This document shows, piece by piece, positions 16,927-25,661 of a stretch of DNA of 64,000 nt. A program made the translations under genes and the position numbers. The stretch's first letter is position 1; every line of letters starts with the position of its first letter. The stretch comes from Chitiniphilus eburneus (GTDB lineage Bacteria; Pseudomonadota; Gammaproteobacteria; Burkholderiales; Chitinibacteraceae): contig NZ_SUMF01000003.1 in NCBI RefSeq assembly GCF_005048205.1, forward strand, positions 124,001 to 188,000, read 5' to 3'. The notes under the pieces were generated by a model. It saw only the letters and a program-made list of their open reading frames with translations. It ran no database searches and was not told the origin of the DNA.

Positions 16927-19599
16927 TTACTTGGCGGCGAGCTTGGCCTTGGCGGCTGCTTCGGCCTTTTCCACCACAGCCTTCACTTGCGTGCGTTCGT
17001 AGCTTTCCACGTAGGCACGACCATAGAAGCTGTCGAGCAGCAGTTGCTTCAGTTCGCTGATCAGCGGGTAGCGCGGGTTGGCGCCCGTGCACTGGTCGTC
17101 GAACGCTTCTTCGGCCACGGCATCCAGCTTGGCCAGGAAATCTACCTCCGATACGCCGGCGGCTTGGATCGACGCCGGGATGCCCAACGTGGTCTTCATG
17201 CCATCCACCCAGGCGATCAGCGACTCGACCTTTTCGTCGTCATTGCTGCCGCCCAGGCCCAGGTGCTCGGCGATATCGGCATAACGGCACTTAGCGATCG
17301 GCCGGTCGTACTGGCTGAAGGCAGCCTGCTTGGTCGGGATGTCGACAGAGTTGTAGCGGATCACGTTGGAAATCAGCAACGCGTTGGCCAGACCGTGCGC
17401 CAGATGGAACTCGGCACCCAGCTTGTGCGCCATCGAGTGGCACACGCCCAGGAAGGCATTGGCGAATGCGATGCCGGCAATCGTCGCGGCGTTGTGCACC
17501 ATCTCGCGGGCCTTCGGATCCTTGGCGCCGTTGATGTAGGAGGAGGGCAGGTAACCCTGCAACAACTTCAACGCCTGCAACGCCTGGGCATCCGAATACT
17601 CGTTGGCCATGATCGACACATACGCTTCCAGTGCGTGCGTCACCGCATCGATACCGCCAAATGCAGTCAGGCTCTTGGGCATGTTCATGACGAGGTTCGG
17701 ATCGACGATGGCCATGCTCGGGGTGAGTTCGTAGTCGGCGATCGGGTACTTGGCGCCGGTCTTTTCGTCGGTCACCACCGCGAACGGCGTCACCTCGGAA
17801 CCAGTACCGGACGTGGTCGGAATCGCGACCAGTTGTGCCTTCACCCCCAGCTTCGGGAACTTGTAGATGCGCTTGCGGATATCCATGAAGCGCAGTGCCA
17901 GTTCTTCGAAGTGGACATCCGGGTGCTCGTACATCACCCACATGATCTTGGCCGCATCCATCGGGCTGCCACCGCCCAGGGCTAGGATCACGTCCGGCTT
18001 GAAGCTGTTGAGCATGGTCACGCCCTTGCGCACCACTTCCAGCGTCGGGTCGGCCGAAACTTCATAAAACACTTCAACTTCCATGCCCATCTGCTTAAGG
18101 ATACGGATGGTTTCATCGCAGTAACCGCCGTTGAACAGATAGTTGTCGGTTACGATGGCGGCGCGACGGCGATCGGCCAGTTCTTCCAGCGCGAAGTCCA
18201 GGCAACCGCGGCGGAAATAGATGCTTTTAGGCAATTTGTGCCACAACATGTTTTCAGCCCTCTTCGCCACGGTCTTCTTGTTGATCAAGTGCTGCGGACC
18301 GACGTTTTCCGAGATCGAGTTGCCGCCCCACGAGCCGCAACCCAGCGTGAGCGAAGGTGCCAGCGCGAAGTTGTACAGGTCGCCGATACCGCCTTGGGAG
18401 GAGGGCGTATTGATCAGAATCCGTGCCGTCTTCATCTTGTCGCCGAAGTAACGGATGCGTTCGGATTGCAAATCCTGGTCGGTGTACAGCGCGGAGGTAT
18501 GGCCAATGCCGCCCAACGCCACCAGTGCCTCGGCCTTGGTCACCGCATCATAGAAGTCGCGAGCGCGATACATACCCAGCGTGGGGGAGAGCTTTTCGTG
18601 GGCGAAGGCTTCTTCGTTGCCCACGGAAGTCACCTCACCGATCAGCACCTTGGTATACGGCGGCACGGCAATGCCTGCCATCTCGGCGATCTTCAGCGCG
18701 CTCTGGCCGACGATGTTGGCATTCAGGCCGCCATCGACCAAGATCACCTTGCGCACGGCGTCGGCTTCCTTCTTGCTCAGCAAGTGACCACCGGCATTGC
18801 TGAAACGCTCGCGCACCGCGTCGTAGATGCTATCGACGATGATCACGGCTTGTTCAGAGGCGCAGACCACACCGTTGTCGAAGGTCTTGGACATCAAGAT
18901 GGATGCCACCGCGCGCTTGATGTCGGCGGTTTCGTCGATCACAACCGGGGTATTGCCCGCACCGACGCCAATGGCCGGCTTGCCGCTAGAGTACGCCGCA
19001 CGCACCATGCCCGGGCCACCAGTGGCCAGGATCAGGTTGACATCAGGGTGGCGCATCAGATGATTGGACAGCTCGACCGTCGGCGCATCGATCCAGCCGA
19101 CGATATCCTTGGGTGCGCCGGCCTTCACGGCGGCTTCCAGCACCAGGCGCGCCGCTTCGCAGGTGGACTGCCTTGCACGCGGGTGCGGGCTGAAGATGAT
19201 CGCATTGCGCGTCTTCAGCGAGATCAGCGCCTTGAAAATGGCGGTGGACGTAGGATTCGTGGTCGGGACGATGCCACAGATGATCCCGATCGGCTCGGCA
19301 ATGGTCAGCGTACCGAAGGCGTCATCCACGGACAGGATGCCGCAGGTCTTTTCGTCTTTGTACTTGTTGTAGATGTATTCGGATGCAAAGTGGTTCTTGA
19401 TCACTTTGTCTTCAATGACACCCATACCAGTCTCGCCAGCGGCCATCTTGGCCAGCGGGATGCGCGCATCGGCGGCAGCCAGCGCGGCGCAGCGGAAAAT
19501 CTCATCGACCTGCTGCTGCGTATACGTGGCAAAAAGCTGCTGAGCCTTCTTGACCCTTGCCACCAGAGCGTCGAGTTCCTGGATGTTGGTAACTGCCAT
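16927..19599 (-). CDS. adhE: Bifunctional aldehyde-alcohol dehydrogenase AdhE
   Basis: An 890-residue two-enzyme fusion that reduces acetyl-CoA to acetaldehyde and then to ethanol with NADH during fermentation; AdhE forms spirosomes. The N-terminal ALDH domain (about 1-440) has the catalytic Cys near residue 246 in DNGVVCASEQAVI. The C-terminal iron alcohol dehydrogenase domain (about 450-890) shows GGGSPMDAAKIMW, GGIDAVTHALEAY and the metal-binding CHSMAHKLGAEFHLAHG. The length equals that of E. coli AdhE. The ATG at 19599 has AAGGAGA 6 bases upstream; the frame is open further upstream but without conserved residues. A possible FNR/Anr half-palindrome lies at 19631-19644. Confidence 0.97.
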   Translation of the reverse strand: MAVTNIQELDALVARVKKAQQLFATYTQQQVDEIFRCAALAAADARIPLAKMAAGETGMGVIEDKVIKNHFASEYIYNKYKDEKTCGILSVDDAFGTLTIAEPIGIICGIVPTTNPTSTAIFKALISLKTRNAIIFSPHPRARQSTCEAARLVLEAAVKAGAPKDIVGWIDAPTVELSNHLMRHPDVNLILATGGPGMVRAAYSSGKPAIGVGAGNTPVVIDETADIKRAVASILMSKTFDNGVVCASEQAVIIVDSIYDAVRERFSNAGGHLLSKKEADAVRKVILVDGGLNANIVGQSALKIAEMAGIAVPPYTKVLIGEVTSVGNEEAFAHEKLSPTLGMYRARDFYDAVTKAEALVALGGIGHTSALYTDQDLQSERIRYFGDKMKTARILINTPSSQGGIGDLYNFALAPSLTLGCGSWGGNSISENVGPQHLINKKTVAKRAENMLWHKLPKSIYFRRGCLDFALEELADRRRAAIVTDNYLFNGGYCDETIRILKQMGMEVEVFYEVSADPTLEVVRKGVTMLNSFKPDVILALGGGSPMDAAKIMWVMYEHPDVHFEELALRFMDIRKRIYKFPKLGVKAQLVAIPTTSGTGSEVTPFAVVTDEKTGAKYPIADYELTPSMAIVDPNLVMNMPKSLTAFGGIDAVTHALEAYVSIMANEYSDAQALQALKLLQGYLPSSYINGAKDPKAREMVHNAATIAGIAFANAFLGVCHSMAHKLGAEFHLAHGLANALLISNVIRYNSVDIPTKQAAFSQYDRPIAKCRYADIAEHLGLGGSNDDEKVESLIAWVDGMKTTLGIPASIQAAGVSEVDFLAKLDAVAEEAFDDQCTGANPRYPLISELKQLLLDSFYGRAYVESYERTQVKAVVEKAEAAAKAKLAAK

Positions 19600-19630
19600 T
19601 GTGTTCTCCTTGATATATTCCGGTTGTCGG

Positions 19631-19644
19631 TTGTCGACGATCAA
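19631..19644 (-). promoter_or_regulatory. Candidate FNR/Anr-type box upstream of adhE
   Basis: On the adhE strand TTGATCGTCGACAA matches 8 of the 10 defined positions of TTGAT-N4-ATCAA, about 32 bp before the start codon. This fits anaerobic control but is close to the start and unproven. Confidence 0.3.
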
Positions 19645-19884
19645 TTGATCGATAGTGGGGAAAACACTCCGCGCCAAGCTTGGTCCCACCAGTTGCCCGA
19701 CAGCCGCAGGTTGGAAGATACGCCCCGGGACCCCGACAGAATTTGATCCAGCGCAGGAATCGGAGAAAACCGAAATTTTAGTTCCGATAATGTATATTAT
19801 GTAAAGTAAAGTTGATCCCAGGAGCAGGACAGAAACCGCTCGCGCGGCATCTTCAGGACTCAGGCCGGAGGCCCCGAACAACAC

Positions 19885-19924
19885 CCCCACCAGCGCTAGG
19901 CACACCGCCACCTTCCCAAAACGC
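19885..19924. repeat. 40-bp direct repeat, left copy, flanking the toxin-antitoxin pair
   Basis: Matches 20781-20820 at 36 of 40 positions in the same orientation. On the minus strand both copies can encode RFG(K/R)VAVCL(A/V)LVG, so they look like remnants of one older coding end. Confidence 0.7.
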
Positions 19925-20121
19925 TGCTATCACTGATCGGGACACCATCCCAGTGACGCGCTCGCCAGCGCGGCGACCACTCCACCTCGGCAATCACCAG
20001 CCTAGCCGGGCCGCTGTTGGCGTGCTCAATCGTGTTGTTTGTATGTCCCACATACAAACAGCACTAGGTGCAGGAGCCACAGTCGTGCTTATAGGTATGC
20101 CTAATAGCGGCGCTTATCGTA

Positions 20122-20148
20122 TGATTCACTTTGAATCAAAATGAATCA
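20122..20148 (+). promoter_or_regulatory. Candidate autoregulatory operator of the toxin-antitoxin pair
   Basis: TGATTCA (20122-20128) and TGAATCA (20142-20148) form a perfect 7-bp inverted repeat around a near-palindromic TTGAATCAA. It overlaps a TATGAT -10-like box (20120-20125) and sits just before the AGGAGG ribosome site, as expected for an RHH antitoxin operator. Confidence 0.55.
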
Positions 20149-20157
20149 GGAGGCTCT

Positions 20158-20427
20158 ATGGCTCACGGTGAAACCAAGGTCCTGACGGCGCACGTGCCGT
20201 TACCCCTGGCAGAAAAGGTCGATCAAATGGCCGCGCGCCTGGAGCGCTCCCGCGGCTGGATCATGAAGCAGGCCCTGTCAGCCTGGATCGATCAGGAAGA
20301 GGAACGCAGCAGGCTCACGCGCGAAGCACTGGCCGATGTGGACGCCGGCAACGTGATCGACCATCAGGCGGTACAGGCCTGGGCGGATAGCCTGTCCACA
20401 GAGAACCCGCTGCCGGTGCCGCGCTGA
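20158..20427 (+). CDS. Ribbon-helix-helix antitoxin (ParD/CopG-like)
   Basis: An 89-residue DNA-binding antitoxin. The N-terminal TKVLTAHVPLPLAEKVDQMAARL followed by SRGWIMKQALSAWI is a ribbon-helix-helix: one strand and two helices. The acidic C-terminal half (ALADVDAGNVIDHQAVQAWA) would wrap the toxin. An AGGAGG site stands 6 bases before the ATG. The stop TGA overlaps the toxin ATG at 20427 by one base, a classical coupled arrangement. The pair should be autorepressed through the inverted repeat just upstream. The next genes on the left belong to adhE, so this is an isolated module between direct repeats. Confidence 0.88.
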   Translation: MAHGETKVLTAHVPLPLAEKVDQMAARLERSRGWIMKQALSAWIDQEEERSRLTREALADVDAGNVIDHQAVQAWADSLSTENPLPVPR

Positions 20428-20702
20428 TGGATCTGAAGTGGACGAGTAAGGCGTTGGCGGATCTGTCGCGGCTGTATGACTTTCTGGCGCCCGTAAACAA
20501 GCCTGCGGCCGTTCGTGCGGTCCAGACACTGACCAGCGCACCGACGACGCTCCTGGCCAATCCGCGCATTGGTGAACGTCTGGATGAGTTCGAATCGCGT
20601 GAAGTGCGCCGCATCTTGGTTGGACACTATGAGATGCGCTACGAAATCCAGGACGGAACCATCTTCATCTTGCGGCTGTGGCACACCCGCGAGGACCGCT
20701 GA
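20427..20702 (+). CDS. RelE/ParE family toxin
   Basis: A 91-residue toxin of the RelE/ParE superfamily. LKWTSKALADLSRLYDFL at the N terminus, NPRIGERLDEFESREVRRILVGHYEMRYEI in the middle (given only as its features: RIGERL, EVRRILVGHYEMRY) and ILRLWHTREDR at the C terminus are the family signature; the final HTREDR is typical of ParE-type members. ParE toxins poison gyrase and RelE types cleave mRNA; sequence alone does not decide which applies. It overlaps the antitoxin stop, so it needs translation of the antitoxin first. No frame damage is visible, so the module appears intact. Confidence 0.88.
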   Translation: MDLKWTSKALADLSRLYDFLAPVNKPAAVRAVQTLTSAPTTLLANPRIGERLDEFESREVRRILVGHYEMRYEIQDGTIFILRLWHTREDR

Positions 20703-20780
20703 AGGCGGTTGGAGTTTGACGTTCCCTGCGTCGCTTAAAAACAAGCAGCACTACGCTGCCCACATCTTCCGAGCAAACAT

Positions 20781-20820
20781 CCCCACTAGCACCAGGCACA
20801 CCGCCACCCTCCCAAAACGC
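20781..20820. repeat. 40-bp direct repeat, right copy, flanking the toxin-antitoxin pair
   Basis: Partner of 19885-19924, with four mismatches. Confidence 0.7.
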
Positions 20821-21034
20821 CGATTCCAGAGAACTGGTACTTCCTGTCTTTTTCACACTCCAACTCGGCGACGGCAATGATGTCTCTATCGGATCGATGC
20901 TCGGCACGCCCACGAGGGTGCGTGCTGCGCAGTTGCTGGACTTGGACATGCCCGTATATCTCTAACCAGACAAACATTGAGCAGTAGCAACGGCAGTGCT
21001 CGACGCAACTCCTGCTCCGTGCCTGATCAAAGCA

Positions 21035-21056
21035 AAGCCCCCGAAATCGGGGGCTT
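21035..21056. terminator. Terminator-like hairpin
   Basis: AAGCCCCCG, loop AAAT, CGGGGGCTT; a T-run follows only at 21066-21071. Confidence 0.5.
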
Positions 21057-21155
21057 GTCGGCCGGTTTTTTAAAACGTTCCCGCACACTTTGATTCGGTC
21101 AGGCCCAAGTTTGAGGCCGGCGCGCAATGATGCCTGGTGGCCATTGCGGGATGTG

Positions 21156-21599
21156 CTACGAAATACCCGCAAGGACCGCTGACGGCGACATTTTGCCTAG
21201 AGGCTGGCCGCAAGAAAGCATCGCGTTCCGCATCCTTGTCCCGCTTGTTGCGGTGGGAGGAATCATCCAGCTCGATGACGGCTACTACCGTGAAATCCTT
21301 CCGGCAAATCACGAAATCCGCCGTTTTCTGGCTGATGCGCCGGAAAAGATGCAGGTTCTGAAGATTGTTGCCCCCCTTGGCCTGCACCAATTGCGAGAAC
21401 GAGACCTGAGCCAGCACCACGAGATCTGGCGAGAACGCCTCAACCAAACGCCAGTACATCGGCTGCTCGTTGATCGTCAGTACGCTCTTGGGGTGCAGCC
21501 TCGAGGGGATGGCCGCCCTCGCCTGCTTTTCTTCCCAGTAAACACGGCCAGCACGATAGCCAGGAAAATCAAAAACCCAAGGAACGACGTCATGCTCAT
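21156..21599 (-). pseudogene. Frameshifted DUF2726 protein gene
   Basis: The three parts of a DUF2726 protein lie in different frames. The N-terminal membrane anchor (SMTSFLGFLIFLAIVLAVFTG) starts at 21599, but its frame hits a stop soon after RRGRPSP. The core (SRLHPKSVLTINEQPMYWRL, DFVICR, VVAVIELDDSSHRNKRDKDAERDAFLR) continues in a second frame. The tail (QPLGKMSPSAVLAGIS, then stop at 21156) is in a third, apparently after loss of about nine codons. DUF2726 is a nuclease-like fold of unknown role. Sequencing error is possible but two independent breaks make real decay more likely. Confidence 0.7.
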
Positions 21600-21628
21600 G
21601 CCTTTGTTTTGTGACAGTCACACAGGAA

Positions 21629-22294
21629 TCAGAGGCAGCCATCAATCCGTCCATGGTTCACATCACGCGTATTGCGGCCGTATTCATCGCCTCCACCCAG
21701 CGAATGCGAACGAATAGCCTGTTCGATGGCTTGTTTGCACTCAACTCGTGACTTCGAATTGCCAATCTCCGCGACTTGAGGTTTACGCATTGCCTCCTCA
21801 CGCTCCAGCGCTTTTTGGGCCTGTACATGATGCTGAAGCGACACCGTGCCGCCTGTGGTGTCTGCAACGGTCAATTCCTTCACCTGCTCCAAGCCATCCG
21901 GGCAAGGGCCAGACTGATAGCTGATGAGGCCATTGGTGGAGCGGCACTTGCTGATACCGGCGCCCTTGGCACCAAGCCCTTGTCGATCAAGTGTTAGCTG
22001 ACGATCACCGGCACGATCTTCGGGCGCAACAGGCACCAGGTTTTCTTTCACTTGCTGGTTCTGTCGCTCCCAGGCCGCCAGATCGTCAATCCTGTTGCCG
22101 TATTGATCCACGAAGACAGGCTTCGGCACCTTTTGCTCGACCAGAATCACTTTGGGCTCAGGCATTTTGTGCCACGGAAGCGCGATGACCACCTGCCCCC
22201 CGTGTTCCACAGGAATCACGATCGGCCCGCCAAATACGAAGAGGCCAAGCGCCCCGAAGAACACCACCATCCCGCCAATGAGAAAAATTCGCAT
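21629..22294 (-). CDS. Membrane-anchored hypothetical protein with a DUF4124-like segment
   Basis: A 221-residue protein with an N-terminal membrane helix (FLIGGMVVFFGALGLFVFGG) and a periplasmic remainder. The segment ISKCRSTNGLISYQSGPCPDG resembles the DUF4124 motif (a C...G...Y...PCP pattern) found in small exported proteobacterial proteins. A further Cys pair lies near the C terminus (VECKQ, DGCL). A charged central helix (QAQKALEREEAMRKPQ) follows the motif. Function unknown. It is somewhat lower in GC than its core neighbours and lies beside the decayed DUF2726 gene, so it may belong to the same acquired patch. Confidence 0.65.
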   Translation of the reverse strand: MRIFLIGGMVVFFGALGLFVFGGPIVIPVEHGGQVVIALPWHKMPEPKVILVEQKVPKPVFVDQYGNRIDDLAAWERQNQQVKENLVPVAPEDRAGDRQLTLDRQGLGAKGAGISKCRSTNGLISYQSGPCPDGLEQVKELTVADTTGGTVSLQHHVQAQKALEREEAMRKPQVAEIGNSKSRVECKQAIEQAIRSHSLGGGDEYGRNTRDVNHGRIDGCL

Positions 22295-22467
22295 AACATT
22301 TCCTGAAAGCTTATGCCGGGTAAATTATCAGGATCACGGATGTATGCAAAGTGTGTCGTCGGCCAGCGGAAGGGAAGTGATGGATTTAACCTCACCAAAC
22401 TAACAGTGGCTGCCCGCATGTGCCGGGCCAACCGGCCACTCAGTCCAAACCAAGCAGGTCGCGCGCC

Positions 22468-23235
22468 TCACGCCTTGTGGGCAACCAGCAGGGCCGTATC
22501 CACCGTGAAGCTGCCATCCGCTTCGATGGCGAAATGGTCGGCCACTTCGCTGGCGGCCATGCCTTGCAGGGAGCGGATGGCTGCCTCATGTGCGGCGGCG
22601 GTCTGCATGCGCTCGATCCAGGACTGGAACTCCAGGCGCAGGCGAAATGGCACAATCTGGTCGACGACAAAGCCTGCCTCATTCAACTCGTAACGCCATG
22701 TTTTCACCGATGCATCGCGCACGTGGGATGGGTCGCGCAGCAACTCCAGGCTTTGCAACCAGGTGTCCAGCAATGGTTGCCCTGGCGAAACCACGTCCAT
22801 GAACAAACCGAGGCCTCCGGGCTTGAGGGCGCGGTGCATCTGCTTCAATCCGGCAGGCAGATCACGCCAGTGGTGTGCGCTGTAGCGCGTGGCGACTACG
22901 TCGAATACCTCGTCCGCGCACGGCAACGCTTCGGCTGTGCCCTGTTTGGTCACGATGTTGTCGAGCCCACGGCGTTGCGCTTCCGCGGCCACGGTTTCCA
23001 GCATGCGCGCGGACAAGTCATACGCAACCACCTGGGCTACTGTCGGGGCCAGGCGAAACGAAACATGGCCACCCCCACAGCCCATGTCGAGGACAACCGC
23101 ATCCGGACGGATGCCGACTCGTTCAGCCATCAAGGCCAGGTCCTCGCCGCTGGCGTGGACCGCGCTGGTGAGGTATGCGTTTGCCCTGGGATCGTACTGG
23201 TGGACGACGACGGCGTCATGGCGCTGCTGGCTCAT
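22468..23235 (-). CDS. Class I SAM-dependent methyltransferase
   Basis: A 255-residue soluble methyltransferase of the Methyltransf_11/25 type. Motif I is VLDMGCGGGHVSF (about residues 48-60), the acidic end of beta 2 is VAYDLS, and motif post-I includes GTAEALPCADEVFDVVATRYSAHHW, with motif III at LKPGGLGLFMDV. The family acts on small molecules, quinones or lipids; the substrate is not evident. It resembles YcgJ/UbiE-like proteins but lacks features that would settle a quinone role. It appears to be transcribed alone, with a 605-bp gap upstream. Confidence 0.8.
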   Translation of the reverse strand: MSQQRHDAVVVHQYDPRANAYLTSAVHASGEDLALMAERVGIRPDAVVLDMGCGGGHVSFRLAPTVAQVVAYDLSARMLETVAAEAQRRGLDNIVTKQGTAEALPCADEVFDVVATRYSAHHWRDLPAGLKQMHRALKPGGLGLFMDVVSPGQPLLDTWLQSLELLRDPSHVRDASVKTWRYELNEAGFVVDQIVPFRLRLEFQSWIERMQTAAAHEAAIRSLQGMAASEVADHFAIEADGSFTVDTALLVAHKA

Positions 23236-23840
23236 TGGAGGCTCCGGAGAACATGGATGGGAAACCCATTCTTTCGTCGATTCACTACCGGTACAAGACG
23301 GGTGGTTATCCTAGTATCTGATGTACCACCAAGAATGATTGCGGGTGAGCGGCAAGCTTGTTCGAGGCGATCGTGGTGATTGGCCTCATGACGCGTTACC
23401 CAGGCAGGGCGCGTCGCTGCCGCCCTATCATGCTCAGTCATGCACCAACGTTTGAGTGGGAGCGTACTGCAACAGCAGGTGCACGGAGGCGATTGCCATT
23501 ACCCCGCCCAGCCCGCTGTCCGACAGCACGGCACGCATTCCAGGCTCAACGTGTGCAATGCCGTCCAAGGGCACGATCAAGAGGCGGCGCCTTCGGCGAC
23601 GACGGGGCCGAGGTGATTATTCTTGCGGTGGGTACGATGAACCGTGATGCATGAGCACCGACGAAAAAGCCACCGGACGATTGCCCGGTGGCTTGCTATT
23701 TCGCGCCAATTGCCCGCTCAGAAACGGCAAGCAATTTGGCTACGGCTTGTTGGCAAAACCCATCAGAACGAAACGTAGTGTAGCGATGCCAGCCGCTTTC
23801 GCACGATATCGCAGGACGGGCTCTGCCACCAATACCTCGC
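23236..23840. other. Gap between methyltransferase and choice-of-anchor gene
   Basis: No supported gene. The minus strand at about 23440-23580 can be read as a short open stretch (GIAHVEPGMRAVLSDSGLGG, then HLLLQYAPTQTLVHD) without a good start, perhaps a remnant. A minus-strand terminator lies at 23662-23697. Confidence 0.4.
23662..23697 (-). terminator. Terminator downstream of the choice-of-anchor gene
   Basis: On the minus strand AAGCCACCGG, loop, CCGGTGGCTT then TTT-C; about 145 bp after the stop codon. Confidence 0.6.
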
Positions 23841-25661
23841 TTATTGCAGCACGACCTGGTAGATCGCGGTCGTGCCGCTGACTTCATTGCCCACGATCAG
23901 CATCGGCTTGCCGTTGGGCGACTTGGATGCCGGCACGAATATCAGCCCTTCCGGCCCAAGGTCGCCGGCGGCCGGGGTGGCGGGATCGGCAGCGGTGAAA
24001 TCGCGGGTGTTCAAGTAGCTCACGTAAAACGGTGCCTTGGGATTGGTGATGTCGTAGATCATCACACCACCCACGCGCTCCAGGCCGATGAAGGCAAACG
24101 TCTTGGTGCCGATGCGGCCCAAGGTCACGCCTTCCGGTTCGGGGCCCTTGTTGTCGCTGCGGTCGTCGAAGGCCGCTTTCTCATGGTCGGAGTTGAAAAA
24201 GGTGGGGTTCAGCTCGGCGAGCTTGGTTTCCAGTTGATCGCCGGAATCCCACACCTGCACACCGTTTTCGTCCCAGATCGAGATCGAGCGGCCACCAAAG
24301 CTGTACAGCGCGTCGTAGACCAGTTTGCCTGCGCCGTTCAGCTTGGGCGTGCCGTCCGCATTGGTCTGGTAGCCCATGGTCCAGGTGACATTCAACCGTC
24401 CAAGCTGTTCGTCCTTGGTGCAGTTGCCCGGGTTGGTGGCCGTGGCGCCGCAGTAGCCGAAAATGGCGGGGTTGAGCGTACCGCCGACAGCCAGGGCGCG
24501 CAGTTGCGGCGGCAGGTCGTCGTTCTTGCGGCGATCGAACCCATCCTTGTGCACCAGGTGCTTGACGCGGAACTCCTCGACAAAGCCCTTGCTGGCATCG
24601 CCAGCGAAATAGGCGGTTTCGTCGCTGAACCAGGCGCGGCTATCGCCTTCGTTGGCGGTGACGAGGTAGGTCTTGCCGTCGACCGCGTAGGCGGCGATGG
24701 CGTCCGGCAGGTACAGGCCGCGCAGGCCGGGCCAGGTGCGGATGTCGATCTTGCCATCGGCATCGCTCACGTCCAGCCCGTTGCCGGCCAGACCGTGATC
24801 CTTGAAGCCCAGCGGCAGGATGTCGATGACCTTGGCCTGGGCGATATCGACCTTGGCCAGCGCGTTGTTCTCCTGCAATGTCACCCAGGCTGTGGTGCTA
24901 TCTGCCGAAACGGCGATGTACTCGGGTTCCAGATCCTGCGATGCCTTGGCGTTGGGGCCATAGATGCGCACACCCTTGGCGCGCAGTTCGGCCTCTTTGC
25001 CGTCCCAGGCGGTGAAATCAGCGGTGCGCACCACGGGATGGGCGATATCGCGTACGTCGATCACGCTGATCGAGCCGGGAGGGTCGATCTGGTAATCCGG
25101 GCTCGGCTCGGCTTCGTTGGCGACCAGGACGGTCTTGCCATCCGGCGTGAAGGTGATCATGTCCGGCAGCGCGCCGATCTGTACATGGCTGAGCGGCGCC
25201 AGGTCGGCCGCGCGATAGAAGGCGGCGTAACCCGGCGCGGTCTTGTCCGGCGCCTGGATCGCCACGGCGACGATGCCATCGTGCAGCGACACGCTGTTGA
25301 TCTCGGCTCCCGCCAGGATGGCTTGCGCGCTCAGTTCGCCGATATGTACCGGCTGCGCCGGGTCGGTCAGGTCGAGCACGTCGATGACGCCCTTCTTGGC
25401 GTTCACGATGAAGCCCCGCTTGCTGGCCGGGTCGAATGCCGGGATTTCGGCGGCACTTTGCGCGAATACACCGGTGCTGAAGCGGCCCAGCAGCTCAAGC
25501 GAAATCGAGTCGGGCGTGACTTCCGGCACGGGCGTCGGTGCGGGCGTCGGAGCAGGCGCGGGCGTCGGGGTCGGCGTGGCGGGATTGCTGTCGTCCGTGG
25601 CACAGGCGGCAAGCACGCCCGCCAGGGCAAGGGCACTCCCTGCGGCGATCCAGGTCTTCAT
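23841..25661 (-). CDS. Choice-of-anchor I domain lipoprotein (alkaline phosphatase-like beta-propeller)
   Basis: A 606-residue lipoprotein: signal peptide ending ALAGVLAACATD, then a Thr/Pro repeat linker, then a beta-propeller-like domain of the choice-of-anchor I family. The motifs include GALPDMITFTPDGKTVLVANEAEPS, DLEPEYIAVSADSTTAWVTLQENNALA, YLVTANEGDSRAWFSD, GRSISIWDENG, and KGPEPEGVTLGRIG, all characteristic of this family, often annotated near alkaline phosphatases or esterases. The ATG at 25661 was chosen because it directly precedes the lipobox-bearing signal peptide. Its activity is not established; a surface or periplasmic role is inferred. A terminator follows at 23662-23697. Confidence 0.8.
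   Translation of the reverse strand: MKTWIAAGSALALAGVLAACATDDSNPATPTPTPAPAPTPAPTPVPEVTPDSISLELLGRFSTGVFAQSAAEIPAFDPASKRGFIVNAKKGVIDVLDLTDPAQPVHIGELSAQAILAGAEINSVSLHDGIVAVAIQAPDKTAPGYAAFYRAADLAPLSHVQIGALPDMITFTPDGKTVLVANEAEPSPDYQIDPPGSISVIDVRDIAHPVVRTADFTAWDGKEAELRAKGVRIYGPNAKASQDLEPEYIAVSADSTTAWVTLQENNALAKVDIAQAKVIDILPLGFKDHGLAGNGLDVSDADGKIDIRTWPGLRGLYLPDAIAAYAVDGKTYLVTANEGDSRAWFSDETAYFAGDASKGFVEEFRVKHLVHKDGFDRRKNDDLPPQLRALAVGGTLNPAIFGYCGATATNPGNCTKDEQLGRLNVTWTMGYQTNADGTPKLNGAGKLVYDALYSFGGRSISIWDENGVQVWDSGDQLETKLAELNPTFFNSDHEKAAFDDRSDNKGPEPEGVTLGRIGTKTFAFIGLERVGGVMIYDITNPKAPFYVSYLNTRDFTAADPATPAAGDLGPEGLIFVPASKSPNGKPMLIVGNEVSGTTAIYQVVLQ

Larger units (their letters stand above)
19600..20157. 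other. adhE promoter region and left flank of the toxin-antitoxin locus
   Basis: Contains a candidate FNR/Anr-like site, the left 40-bp direct repeat (19885-19924), a hairpin at 20036-20060 (TGTTTGTATGT and its complement around CCC), and the toxin-antitoxin promoter and operator. No protein gene is convincing; a minus-strand frame here merely extends adhE upstream. Confidence 0.5.
20703..21155. other. Decayed sequence downstream of the toxin gene
   Basis: Contains the right direct repeat (20781-20820), a minus-strand fragment near 20850-20900 reading DRDIIAVAELECEKDRK that recalls the DUF2726 core, and a hairpin at 21035-21056. No intact gene is present. Confidence 0.5.

Noticed and set aside
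18238-19746. 502-codon plus-strand frame opposite adhE
   Set aside because: Antisense shadow of a clearly recognisable AdhE; no ribosome site and no family.
19600-19911. Upstream extension of the adhE frame to 994 codons
   Set aside because: Not conserved in AdhE; the ATG at 19599 has a good ribosome site and gives the family's length.
23440-23650. Short open stretches near the terminator between the methyltransferase and choice-of-anchor gene
   Set aside because: No good start or family; may be a remnant but cannot be supported.
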